A DNA stretch of 9,667 bases from Eubacteriales Family XIII. Incertae Sedis bacterium. GTDB taxonomy: Bacteria; Bacillota; Clostridia; Peptostreptococcales; Anaerovoracaceae. The position numbers and the translations under genes are program-made. The notes below the pieces were generated by a model, which saw only the letters and a list, made by a program, of their open reading frames with translations, had not been told where the DNA came from and did not search any database. Shown piece after piece: positions 1-6,895 of the stretch; the stretch's first letter is position 1; every line of letters starts with the position of its first letter. The stretch spans positions 1 to 9,667 of the forward strand of contig JAISML010000236.1 in the NCBI GenBank assembly GCA_031276775.1. The letters run 5' to 3'.

Positions 1-259
1 TGCGTGCGAAAGTGGGGGCAATGACCGCCTTGATGCCGATCGTTTTCAGGACGAGCGGCGCGTGTTCCCTGGAAGAACCGGAACCGAAATTTTTCCCCGC
101 GACGATGACGTCGCCTTTCCGGACTGTCTCCGCGAATGTCCGGTCGATGTCTTCCATCGCGTGGGAGGCCAATTCCCGCACGTCGGCTATGTTCAAATAC
201 CGCGCGGGGATGATCACGTCGGTATCCACGTTGTCGCCGTATTTATACGCTTTTCCCAT
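1..259 (-). CDS. leuD: 3-isopropylmalate dehydratase small subunit LeuD, N-terminal part (cut by window edge)
   Basis: Small subunit of isopropylmalate isomerase, which pairs with LeuC to convert 2-isopropylmalate to 3-isopropylmalate in leucine synthesis in the cytoplasm. The 86 residues present contain the family signature VDTDVIIPARYL (residues 11-22) and the substrate-loop motif GSGSSREHAP (residues 59-68). The reading frame is still open at the window edge, so roughly the second half of a protein that is usually about 160 residues is missing. The ATG at 259 follows a GGAGAGGAG ribosome binding site. That site lies inside the last codons of leuC, and the two genes overlap by 17 bases, so translation of the two subunits is probably coupled. 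Identification is secure from the motifs and from the neighbouring leuC and leuA. Confidence 0.95.
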   Translation of the reverse strand, partial: MGKAYKYGDNVDTDVIIPARYLNIADVRELASHAMEDIDRTFAETVRKGDVIVAGKNFGSGSSREHAPLVLKTIGIKAVIAPTFAR

Positions 260-1679
260 TTTGTTCTCCTCTCCGGTTTAAGTAGGTCTTGATCGGTCCT
301 TTTTTGAGTGCAAAGAGTTTTTCGGGGTCGGTGAGCTTCCCGGTGACGGCGGACGCCGCCGCCACGGCAGGGCTTGCCAAATAGACTTCCGAATCCGCGT
401 GTCCCATCCTGCCCACAAAATTTCGGTTGGTGGTGGACACGGCTTTTTCCCCCGCCGCCAAGACGCCCATGTGCCCGCCAAGGCAGGGACCGCAGGTGGG
501 TGTGGAGAACACCGCGCCCGATTTGACAAAGGTTTCGGCGTAACCGAGTTTTACGCATTCGAGATAGATTTGCTGCGTGCCGGGAATGATGATGCAACGC
601 ACGCCGTCCGCAATGCGCCGCCCTTTGAGTATTTTCGCCGCAATCGCCATATCCTCCAATCTGCCGTTGGTGCAAGAACCGATGACGGCTTGATCGATTT
701 TCACGCTTCCCGCCTTGCCGATGGGTTTTGTGTTGTCGGGCAGGTGCGGAAACGCAACCGTGGGCTTGATTTTGGCAAGATCGACGACAATGGTTTCATC
801 GTATACGGCATCCGCGTCCGCCGTATAGATGCGGGGTTGCTTTTCCATGGTTTTGGATCTGTGGCTGCGCATGTAGGCGCGCGTCTTTTCGTCTGCCGGA
901 AAGATGCCGTTCTTGGCTCCGGCCTCGATGGCCATGTTCGCCATGGCAAAGCGATCGTCCATGGACAGGTTTGCCAAGCCTTCGCCCGCAAACTCCATGG
1001 ATTTGTACAAGGCGCCGTCCACGCCGATCTTGCCGATGATGTGCAAAATGATATCCTTGCCGCTCACCCATTTGCCGGGTTTGCCCGTGAGTTCGAAGCG
1101 GATCGCGGCGGGTACCTTGAACCATGCGTTTCCCGCAGCCATGCCGGCGGCCATGTCCGTGCTGCCGACGCCGGTCGCAAACGCGCCCAAGGCGCCGTAG
1201 GTACAGGTATGGGAATCCGCGCCGATGACGACGTCTCCCGCCGTAACCAAGCCCTGCTCCGGCAGCAGCGCGTGTTCGATCCCCATGTTCCCGACTTCGA
1301 AATAGTGAATGATCTTCTGTGCGCGGGCAAAATCACGAAGCGCTTTTGCCTGCTCCGCAGCTTTGATGTCCTTGTTCGGCGTGAAATGATCGGGCACCAG
1401 AACGACTTTCGTTCTGTCAAAGACGCGCTTTTTCCCCATCTTTTCAAATTCCCCGATGGCGACGGGTCCCGTGATGTCGTTCGCAAGAACCACGTCAAGA
1501 TTCGCTTCGATGAATTGCCCGGGCTTCACATAATCCAAACCCGCGTGCGCGGCCAGTATCTTTTGCGTCATCGTCATGGGCGGTCTGCCCGCCCGCTCGG
1601 TTTGCGCGGTCTGATTGATCGGATCGGTCGGATGCCCGACTGCGGATTTTCCGGCGCCGGGGCGGTTTTTGATTTCCAT
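243..1679 (-). CDS. leuC: 3-isopropylmalate dehydratase large subunit LeuC, with N-terminal extension
   Basis: Large [4Fe-4S] subunit of isopropylmalate isomerase, an aconitase-family hydro-lyase. The three cluster-ligand cysteines are visible: C336 in GSCTNGR, and C396 and C399 in TPTCGPC. The GADSHTCTYGALGAF substrate region is at about 153-167. From the first ATG the protein has 478 residues, against about 420 for this LeuC type. Homology to the family should begin at residue 35 (MTMTQKILAAHAGLDYVK). The long start is preferred because GGAGG lies six bases before the ATG at 1679. The ATG at 1577 has no such site and directly follows a GC-rich hairpin (1578-1594). The first 34 residues are polar, Pro/Gly-rich and unlike anything I recognise. 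It is second in the leuA-leuC-leuD operon, 73 bases after leuA. The gene is certain; the exact start is less so. Confidence 0.95.
   Translation of the reverse strand: MEIKNRPGAGKSAVGHPTDPINQTAQTERAGRPPMTMTQKILAAHAGLDYVKPGQFIEANLDVVLANDITGPVAIGEFEKMGKKRVFDRTKVVLVPDHFTPNKDIKAAEQAKALRDFARAQKIIHYFEVGNMGIEHALLPEQGLVTAGDVVIGADSHTCTYGALGAFATGVGSTDMAAGMAAGNAWFKVPAAIRFELTGKPGKWVSGKDIILHIIGKIGVDGALYKSMEFAGEGLANLSMDDRFAMANMAIEAGAKNGIFPADEKTRAYMRSHRSKTMEKQPRIYTADADAVYDETIVVDLAKIKPTVAFPHLPDNTKPIGKAGSVKIDQAVIGSCTNGRLEDMAIAAKILKGRRIADGVRCIIIPGTQQIYLECVKLGYAETFVKSGAVFSTPTCGPCLGGHMGVLAAGEKAVSTTNRNFVGRMGHADSEVYLASPAVAAASAVTGKLTDPEKLFALKKGPIKTYLNRRGEQNGKSV
1578..1594 (-). other. GC hairpin just before the internal leuC ATG
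   Basis: On the minus strand GGGCGG, a five-base loop and CCGCCC end immediately before the ATG at 1577. A six G-C pair hairpin directly against this codon, with no AGGAGG-like sequence nearby, argues against efficient initiation there. This supports the upstream start at 1679. The base pairing is seen in the sequence; the effect on translation is inferred. Confidence 0.4.
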
Positions 1680-1752
1680 TTTATCCTCCGTCTTTCGTTC
1701 TGCCGGCTCGCGCCGACCCTGTTTCCTGCTTTCAGTTGCGTCTTTCGGCGGA

Positions 1753-3297
1753 TCAGGATTTTTCTTCGTAGTACATCTTGTTCACCGCGTTGATGTAGGC
1801 ATGGATGCTCGCTTCCACGATGTCCGTGGACAGACCCCGGCCGGAATAGACATTGCCGCTTTCATTTTTGATGATGACCAGCGCGTCTCCCATTGCGTCC
1901 TCGCCTTCCGTTACGGCGTTGAGTTTGAAATCTTCCAGACAGAGATCCGTGCCGATGATCTTGTCAATGGCCTTGAAAGACGCGTCCAAAGGTCCGTCCC
2001 CTCTCGCAACCCGCTCTATCTGCTTGTTGTCTTTCATCAGCGTGATGACGGCCGTGGCCGTGATGGTATTGCCGCTGTTGATGACGAAATTCCTGAGCGT
2101 GAAAGTCTTGGGCACCTGCACCGTTTCTTTCGCGACGATGGCCTCGATGTCTTTATCATAAACCTGTTTCTTTTTATCGGCAAGTACTTTGAACTTTTCA
2201 AAAGCGGTGATCAGTTCCGCGTCCGTAAGCGTGTATCCGAGGGATTTGACCCGTTCCCCGAACGCGTGTTTCCCGGAATGCTTGCCGAGCACCAGATTGC
2301 TTTCTTTCAGACCCACGGACGCGGGCGTCATGATCTCATAGGTCAGGGCATTCTGCATGACGCCGTGCTGATGGATGCCGGCCTCGTGCGCGAACGCGTT
2401 TTCGCCGACGATCGCTTTGTTGGGTTGGACTTTCACGCCGGTGATGCGCGTGAGCAAATCCGACGAGCGCGTAATCTCCGAGGTGATGATATTGGTTTCC
2501 GCCCGATATTCCTCTTTCCGCACATAGAGGGCCATGACGATCTCCTCCATCGCGGCGTTGCCCGCTCTTTCGCCTATCCCGTTGATGGTGCATTCCACCT
2601 GTGTGACCCCCGCGCGAATGGCGGCGAGGCTGTTCGCGACGCCGAGACCCAGATCGTTGTGGCAATGGGCGGAAATGGCGATTTTGTTCAGGGACGGCGC
2701 TTTCTCCCGCGCGGTGAGAAAGAATCTGTAGTTTTCTTCAGGCGTCGTGTAACCCACCGTGTCCGGAAGATTGACGGTGGTCGCGCCCGCCGCGATGACG
2801 CCTTCCACGACCTTGGCTAAAAAATCGATGTCGCTGCGTGTGGCGTCCTCTGCGGAAAATTCCACGTTGGCGCAATATTTTTTCGCATACTTTGTCATCT
2901 CCACCGCCTGTTCGTACACCTGATCCGGCGTCATGCGGAGTTTGTATTCCATATGAAGCGGCGACGTCGCGAGAAAGATGTGCAGTCTCGGATCCTCCGC
3001 CACCTTCACCGCTTCCCATGCCCTGTCGATGTCCGGCGCCGAAGCCCTTGCCAAACTTGCGACCGTACAGTTTTTCAGCGTTTCCGCGACCGTCCTGACG
3101 GAGATGAAGTCTCCCGGGGAGGAGATGGCGAAGCCCGCTTCGATGATGTCGACGCCCATGCGCTCCAACTGTTTTGCCATCTCAATCTTTTCCTTGAGAT
3201 TCATGCTCATGCCCGGGGATTGTTCCCCGTCCCGCAGGGTCGTGTCGAAAATCCTGATGTTTGCGAACCCCGCTCCCGGTTTGGTTTGATCTGCCAT
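1753..3297 (-). CDS. leuA: 2-isopropylmalate synthase LeuA
   Basis: Condenses acetyl-CoA with 2-ketoisovalerate, the first committed step of leucine synthesis, in the cytoplasm. The protein has 514 residues, the normal length for bacterial LeuA. An N-terminal HMGL-like TIM barrel carries FDTTLRDGEQSPG (17-29), the metal-binding HCHND (211-215), NGIGERAGNAA (239-249) and HEAGIH (304-309). A linker and a C-terminal LeuA dimer/regulatory domain follow from about 380, including GDGPLDASFKAID (433-445). In the family this domain binds leucine for feedback inhibition. The ATG at 3297 has a GCAGGAGG site eight bases upstream. It is the first gene of leuACD and sits behind a T-box leader, so it is controlled by tRNA charging and probably also by leucine at the enzyme level. 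Homocitrate and citramalate synthases are relatives, but the leuCD neighbours and the leucine T-box favour LeuA. Confidence 0.96.
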   Translation of the reverse strand: MADQTKPGAGFANIRIFDTTLRDGEQSPGMSMNLKEKIEMAKQLERMGVDIIEAGFAISSPGDFISVRTVAETLKNCTVASLARASAPDIDRAWEAVKVAEDPRLHIFLATSPLHMEYKLRMTPDQVYEQAVEMTKYAKKYCANVEFSAEDATRSDIDFLAKVVEGVIAAGATTVNLPDTVGYTTPEENYRFFLTAREKAPSLNKIAISAHCHNDLGLGVANSLAAIRAGVTQVECTINGIGERAGNAAMEEIVMALYVRKEEYRAETNIITSEITRSSDLLTRITGVKVQPNKAIVGENAFAHEAGIHQHGVMQNALTYEIMTPASVGLKESNLVLGKHSGKHAFGERVKSLGYTLTDAELITAFEKFKVLADKKKQVYDKDIEAIVAKETVQVPKTFTLRNFVINSGNTITATAVITLMKDNKQIERVARGDGPLDASFKAIDKIIGTDLCLEDFKLNAVTEGEDAMGDALVIIKNESGNVYSGRGLSTDIVEASIHAYINAVNKMYYEEKS

Positions 3298-3393
3298 TGT
3301 TTTGCCTCCTGCAATGATGCGCGCCCGACTGCTGCGCCCGGATCTCCCCTCGCACGCGTCGCGCCGCCTCTGCCCATTCGGGAATTGAAAAGC

Positions 3394-3423
3394 AAAAAAT
3401 CCCCGAAGCCTACACTTCAGGGA
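3394..3423 (-). terminator. T-box regulated intrinsic terminator
   Basis: On the minus strand TCCCTGAAG (3423-3415) pairs over nine positions with CTTCGGGGA (3408-3400), including one G-U pair. The loop is six bases and a run of six T (3399-3394) follows. The 5' arm is shared with the antiterminator, so the two structures are mutually exclusive as in other T-box leaders. Confidence 0.9.
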
Positions 3424-3763
3424 CGAATATTACCGCGGTACCACCCTGTTTACCGACTGTCGGTCGGTCGCTCGTCGGATTCCGGCAAATCCTTGGTTAT
3501 GGTAACGGAACCACCCGTACTCCCCTACTTGCTTGTCTTTTTTCCGCATCTGCGGCTTATCCTCCCGCGCTCGTCGGTTGCGTACCCGAGTACGCGCCCT
3601 CCTCGTTTGGTCGTCTGCACCGCACCTGCGAAAACTGCGTGCGTTCGGAGAATCTGCTCCGGAGCGAGAAACCTTTCTTCCGTGCGTACCGGCTCGCAGC
3701 GCCCGCCGGCTCTCTGAACGCTTTCTCGGAAAGGTGGACTCCATCATCGCATTTGTCCTTTCA
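3394..3763 (-). ncRNA. T-box riboswitch leader, predicted tRNA-Leu (CUC specifier)
   Basis: The untranslated leader of leuACD reads on the minus strand as a full T-box. Stem I is closed by GCGTTC (3721-3716) with GAACGC (3646-3641). Its distal part is the typical CCGGCGGGCGCTGCGAGCCGG-type arm. The 3' side carries TTTCTCGCTCCGGAGC, in which CTC (3668-3666) stands where the specifier codon is expected before the conserved CUCCGGAGC stretch. The T-box sequence AGGGTGGTACCGCG is at 3447-3434. Its CAGGG (3448-3444) can pair with CCCTG (3422-3418) as antiterminator; the same CCCTG is part of the terminator stem. By family knowledge, uncharged tRNA-Leu would stabilise the antiterminator and allow leuACD transcription. 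The T-box is seen directly; the leucine specificity rests on CTC placement and operon content. The 5' end is predicted from the promoter. Confidence 0.93.
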
Positions 3764-3769
3764 AGAAAG

Positions 3770-3798
3770 AGTATATTGAATTGTGCAAGCGGTGTCAA
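3770..3798 (-). promoter_or_regulatory. leuACD sigma-A promoter
   Basis: On the minus strand a perfect -35 TTGACA (3798-3793) and a -10 TATACT (3775-3770) are separated by exactly 17 bases. Transcription would begin near 3763, just upstream of T-box stem I. The position and spacing make this a convincing housekeeping promoter for leuA-leuC-leuD. Confidence 0.85.
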
Positions 3799-4033
3799 TA
3801 AGCAAATCGCGCACCGGCTTCCTTTGCAAGGGCTTCGATTCCTTATCAAAATGGCTATCCTGACTTCTCCGCATTCTCTGTTGCCGATGTTGGCGTCAGC
3901 ATGAGACATCTTGCGGATTTCCGGACCGGGGAAATTGGTTGGCGAAAAGACGGTGCAATGTCGGATCCGGAACGAGCAATCCGCCGCCGTCCGCGATGGC
4001 GGCAGACGTCCGCGTAGTTTTCAGAATATTGCG
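3799..4033. other. Intergenic stretch between divergent promoters, no gene seen
   Basis: The region between the leuACD promoter and the deaminase promoter holds no open frame with a credible start site or recognisable product. Small frames on both strands have no convincing ribosome binding site. A GC hairpin, GCCGCC (3983-3988) with GGCGGC (3998-4003), is visible but has no T-run, so I assign no function. No known riboswitch consensus was recognised. Confidence 0.5.
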
Positions 4034-4039
4034 AAATAT

Positions 4040-4068
4040 TTGATCGAAATCCGGATTTATTGTATACT
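4040..4068 (+). promoter_or_regulatory. Predicted promoter of the deaminase-permease-amidase cluster
   Basis: A -35 TTGATC (4040-4045) and a -10 TATACT (4063-4068) are 17 bases apart, giving a predicted start near 4075 and a leader of about 160 bases before the deaminase start. Two copies of the palindromic hexamer AATATT (4025-4030 and 4035-4040) lie next to and touching the -35 and could be an operator. The -10 hexamer is the same as that of the divergent leu promoter. Confidence 0.7.
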
Positions 4069-4089
4069 GTTTGTGATCATCGATTCGTG

Positions 4090-4101
4090 CAGGACGTCCT
4101 G
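4090..4101 (+). promoter_or_regulatory. 12-base perfect palindrome, candidate operator
   Basis: CAGGACGTCCTG is a perfect 12-base palindrome about 15 bases downstream of the predicted transcription start, where a bound repressor would block elongation or promoter clearance. It is followed by TTTTG. As RNA it could only make a 4-pair stem with a 4-base loop, so a DNA-binding site is more likely than a terminator. The palindrome is seen; its role is inferred, and no regulator gene is in the window. Confidence 0.35.
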
Positions 4102-4233
4102 TTTTGTTTGGGATCGTCACCGGGATACGCGCGGAAGCCGGCAGACGCCGCAAACGTCGTGTTTTTCAACCGTATTTGCTGCGCCGCCCATCATCCCGCC
4201 GAAGTCCGTCAACGTCTGAAAGGAGTGGTTTTA

Positions 4234-5469
4234 TTGCTGATTCGAAATGCATACATTGAAAAATCAACCGTCCCGGAGGACATCCGGATAACCGACGGCA
4301 AATTCGCGGAAATAGGAAAGGGGCTGCAACCCGCTTTGGGGGAAGAGGTGATCGACTGCGGCGGGAAATTGGTTCTTCCGCCGTTGATTGAATCCCACAT
4401 GCACCTGGACACCTGCCTGACGGCGGGGGAACCGAGGTGGAACAAAAGCGGAACGCTGTTTGAAGGGATCGAAATTTGGAGCGAACGGAAAAAGAGCCTG
4501 ACCAAAGCGGATGTGCGGGAGCGCGTCAACCGCGCGGTGCGCATGCAGGCGGCAAACGGCATCCAATATGTGCGCACGCATGTGGACATTACGGATCCCT
4601 CCCTGGTTGCGCTTGAAGCGATGTGCGAACTCAGGGAAGAATTGAAGGACTTCGTCGAAATACAAATCGTGGCCTTTCCGCAGGAAGGCATCCTTTCATA
4701 CCCGAATGGGAAAGAATTGATGGAGAATGCCGTCAAGGCGGGCGCGGATGCGGTAGGCGCCATTCCGCATTATGAGTTTACGCGGGAGTATGCGGTGGAG
4801 TCTCTGCATTTTGCCGTGAAGTTGGCTGAAAAATACGGGAAGCTCATCGATGTTCACTGTGACGAAATCGACGATCCGGCGTCGCGCGGTTTGGAAGTAT
4901 TGGCTTGTCTGGCATACGAAACCGGCATGAAAGAGATGGTGTCGGCGAGCCATACCTGCGCCTTGGGATCCTATGACAATTCCTACGCGTTCAAATTGTT
5001 CCGTTTGTTGAGGTTGAGCGGGATCAATTTTGTCTGCAACCCGCACATCAATATCATGCTCCAAGGCCGCTTGGACGCCTATCCGCGGCGCAGGGGGCTG
5101 ACCCGCGTCAAAGAATTGCTTGAAAACGGAAACAATGTTTCTTTCGGCTACGACGTGATCTACGATCCCTGGTATTTGCTCGGCACCGGAAACATGCTGG
5201 ACGTCGTACACATCGGCTTGCACGTATGTCAAATGGGGGGCTATGACGACATCGCGGACAGCTACAAACTCGTCACGTTCAACGCGGCAAAGGCGTTGCA
5301 CCTGGGGGATGCATACGGCATCAAGCCGGGCAACCCCGCAAACCTCATCCTCTTCGACGCGAAAGATTTTTACGAGGCGTTGAACGAACGCGCCGTCGTA
5401 CTAAAATCTTGGAAGAACGGGAAGTTGATCGCTTCATCGACCCCCGCGAAAAAAGAAACCCATTTTTAG
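4234..5469 (+). CDS. codA: CodA-family cytosine deaminase, candidate 5-methylcytosine deaminase
   Basis: Amidohydrolase that hydrolyses the 4-amino group of cytosine-type bases, giving uracil or thymine and ammonia, in the cytoplasm. The TTG at 4234 is chosen as start because AAGGAG (4220-4225) lies eight bases upstream and the family N-terminus MLIRNAYI begins there. An upstream in-frame ATG at 4060 lies inside the promoter. The 411 residues match E. coli CodA (about 427) nearly end to end with a constant offset of six. They include HMH (55-57), TAGEPRWNKSGTLFEGIE, Q150, H208, E211, H240, D307 and W313, which correspond to CodA H61/H63, Q156, H214, E217, H246, D313 and W319. The exception is V308 in place of CodA Asp314, and Y306 replaces His312. 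Loss of Asp314 is the published signature of homologues that accept 5-methylcytosine. First gene of the cluster, followed after 77 bases by a permease. The family is certain; the substrate is inferred. Confidence 0.92.
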   Translation: MLIRNAYIEKSTVPEDIRITDGKFAEIGKGLQPALGEEVIDCGGKLVLPPLIESHMHLDTCLTAGEPRWNKSGTLFEGIEIWSERKKSLTKADVRERVNRAVRMQAANGIQYVRTHVDITDPSLVALEAMCELREELKDFVEIQIVAFPQEGILSYPNGKELMENAVKAGADAVGAIPHYEFTREYAVESLHFAVKLAEKYGKLIDVHCDEIDDPASRGLEVLACLAYETGMKEMVSASHTCALGSYDNSYAFKLFRLLRLSGINFVCNPHINIMLQGRLDAYPRRRGLTRVKELLENGNNVSFGYDVIYDPWYLLGTGNMLDVVHIGLHVCQMGGYDDIADSYKLVTFNAAKALHLGDAYGIKPGNPANLILFDAKDFYEALNERAVVLKSWKNGKLIASSTPAKKETHF

Positions 5470-5546
5470 GATGCGCGTCGCGACAGCGAATGTCCGGCTC
5501 AGGATGTTCGGCGCGACGGCGAAGACCAATTAAGGAGGAAACGCGC

Positions 5547-6887
5547 ATGACGGAATATTCCAAGAAAACAGTCGCAGCAACCAAGTCTCCCGACGTTCCC
5601 GACGCGGAAGCAAAAAACGATTACCCGCTGGATCACGTGCCGCAGACCGCGAAAAAGTCTTTTTTCTCTGTCGCTGCGGTTTTGTTGGGCATTACGTTTT
5701 TCAGTCCGACGATGACCACGGGCGCGCAACTGGGCGAAGCCTTTTCTTTCGGCAGTCTCATTTGGATTCTGATCGCGGGGAATTTGGTGCTCGGCGTCTA
5801 CGTGGCGGTCAATTGCGCGATCGGCGCGAAGACGGGTTTGACGTCCGTCATGCTCTCCCGTTACACGTTGGGGACGATCGGTTCCAAATGGGCGGACATC
5901 CTGCTCGGCGGCACCCAGATCGGTTGGTACGCGTATTTGGCGGCCTACATGGGGCAGATGTACGCCTTGGCGTTCGACGCGGACAAATTTTTTCTCCTGT
6001 TCACGATCGGTTGGGGCATTTTGTTCGGCGTCACCGCCCTGTGGGGTTATCGGGCGATGGAAAAAGTGGCGTATGTTGCGATCCCCGCTCTGTTGATCTT
6101 GGTCATATACATCCCGATCGCGGCGACCGAATCCGCAGGAGGTTGGAGCGCGATCATAGACAATGTGCCAACGCAGGAAATGACCGTGCCCGCCGCGTTG
6201 ACCGCCATCGTCGGCACGTTTGCTTCCATGGGCACGCAAGCCTGCAATTGGTCGAGGTTTTCAAAGAGCGCCAAGGTCGGGTTCTGGTCCGGTTTGATCG
6301 CTTTCCTGATTGGGAATTTCATCATGTTGATTGCGGGCGTGGTCGGGGGAATCGCGTACCAAGAGTCCGACTTCGTCGTCGTCATGATGAGCATGGGTAC
6401 CTTGGTCATGGTCTTTGCCGTCATCATCCTGACCATGAATATCTGGACCACCGCGCACGCGGGCGCTTACGCGTGGGCGGTCGCGGGCTCCGAGGCGTTC
6501 AACAGCAAGAAGAAGAACCTGTTTTTGGTCGTCGGACTCGTACTCGCGTTGCTGTTCGCCTGTACCGGCATCTACAACCAATTGATCGGTTGGCTCGTCT
6601 TCCTCGGTATTTTCATCCCGCCGCTCGGCGGCGCCATCATCGGCGACTACTTCTTCACATATAAGCGCAGACTTCCAAAACTGGCGTACGTGCGGTTCAG
6701 GAAATTCAGAATCAGCCCCGTCGCTTCTTATGTCGTCGGCGTTGTCGTCGCCTACGTGACCAATCAAATCGGATTTGGAGTTCCGCCGCTCTTCGGCATC
6801 GTCGCGTCCGGTCTTTGCATACTCTTGTTCAATGCCATTTTCAAAAATGACATGCATGAGATCGCCAAAGATGCGGAATATATTTGA
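5547..6887 (+). CDS. codB: CodB-like NCS1-family cytosine/nucleobase permease
   Basis: Inner-membrane transporter of the nucleobase:cation symporter-1 family, predicted to import the base that the upstream deaminase uses. The ATG at 5547 follows TAAGGAGGAA; earlier in-frame codons lack such a site. The 446 residues (E. coli CodB has about 419) begin with a roughly 35-residue polar cytoplasmic tail ending in VPQTAKKS, followed by about 12 hydrophobic segments. NCS1/CodB landmarks are LGITFFSPTMTTGAQLG (47-63), GAKTGLTSVMLSRYTLG (93-109), LLGGTQIGWY (119-128), FASMGT (225-230), LTMNIWTT (295-302) and the late IPPLGGAIIGDYFF (357-370). It is not the allantoin or hydantoin (Mhp1/PucI) type as far as I can judge. 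It ends TGA at 6885-6887, just before the next gene. The substrate may be cytosine or 5-methylcytosine, which sequence alone cannot settle. Confidence 0.9.
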   Translation: MTEYSKKTVAATKSPDVPDAEAKNDYPLDHVPQTAKKSFFSVAAVLLGITFFSPTMTTGAQLGEAFSFGSLIWILIAGNLVLGVYVAVNCAIGAKTGLTSVMLSRYTLGTIGSKWADILLGGTQIGWYAYLAAYMGQMYALAFDADKFFLLFTIGWGILFGVTALWGYRAMEKVAYVAIPALLILVIYIPIAATESAGGWSAIIDNVPTQEMTVPAALTAIVGTFASMGTQACNWSRFSKSAKVGFWSGLIAFLIGNFIMLIAGVVGGIAYQESDFVVVMMSMGTLVMVFAVIILTMNIWTTAHAGAYAWAVAGSEAFNSKKKNLFLVVGLVLALLFACTGIYNQLIGWLVFLGIFIPPLGGAIIGDYFFTYKRRLPKLAYVRFRKFRISPVASYVVGVVVAYVTNQIGFGVPPLFGIVASGLCILLFNAIFKNDMHEIAKDAEYI

Positions 6888-6895
6888 GGATCGCC

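Noticed and set aside
399..1793. Long plus-strand open frame (464 codons) opposite leuC
   Set aside because: It lies antisense to a clearly recognised leuC, its product has no recognisable domain and is His/Arg-rich, and it lacks a ribosome site. It is a by-product of GC-rich codon bias.
1615..2820. Plus-strand frame of 401 codons opposite leuA
   Set aside because: Antisense to the intact LeuA coding sequence, low-complexity and charge-rich, no family resemblance.
3667..3669. TTC (phenylalanine) as the T-box specifier
   Set aside because: TTC is one base out of register with the conserved bases that follow the specifier, and the operon makes leucine.
3430..3909. Minus-strand frame of 159 codons upstream of leuA
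   Set aside because: It covers the T-box leader and the leu promoter; the conserved RNA elements explain the sequence better than a protein.
4075..4233. Metabolite riboswitch in the codA leader (purine, TPP, preQ1, guanidine considered)
   Set aside because: None of the conserved core sequences is visible, and there is no terminator hairpin with a T-run before the deaminase start.
4060..4233. Upstream ATG at 4060 as the deaminase start
   Set aside because: It lies within the predicted promoter, has no ribosome site, and the added 58 residues have no counterpart in CodA.
5499..6239. Minus-strand frame of 246 codons opposite codB
   Set aside because: Arg/Gln-rich shadow of the permease gene with no start signal or known domain.
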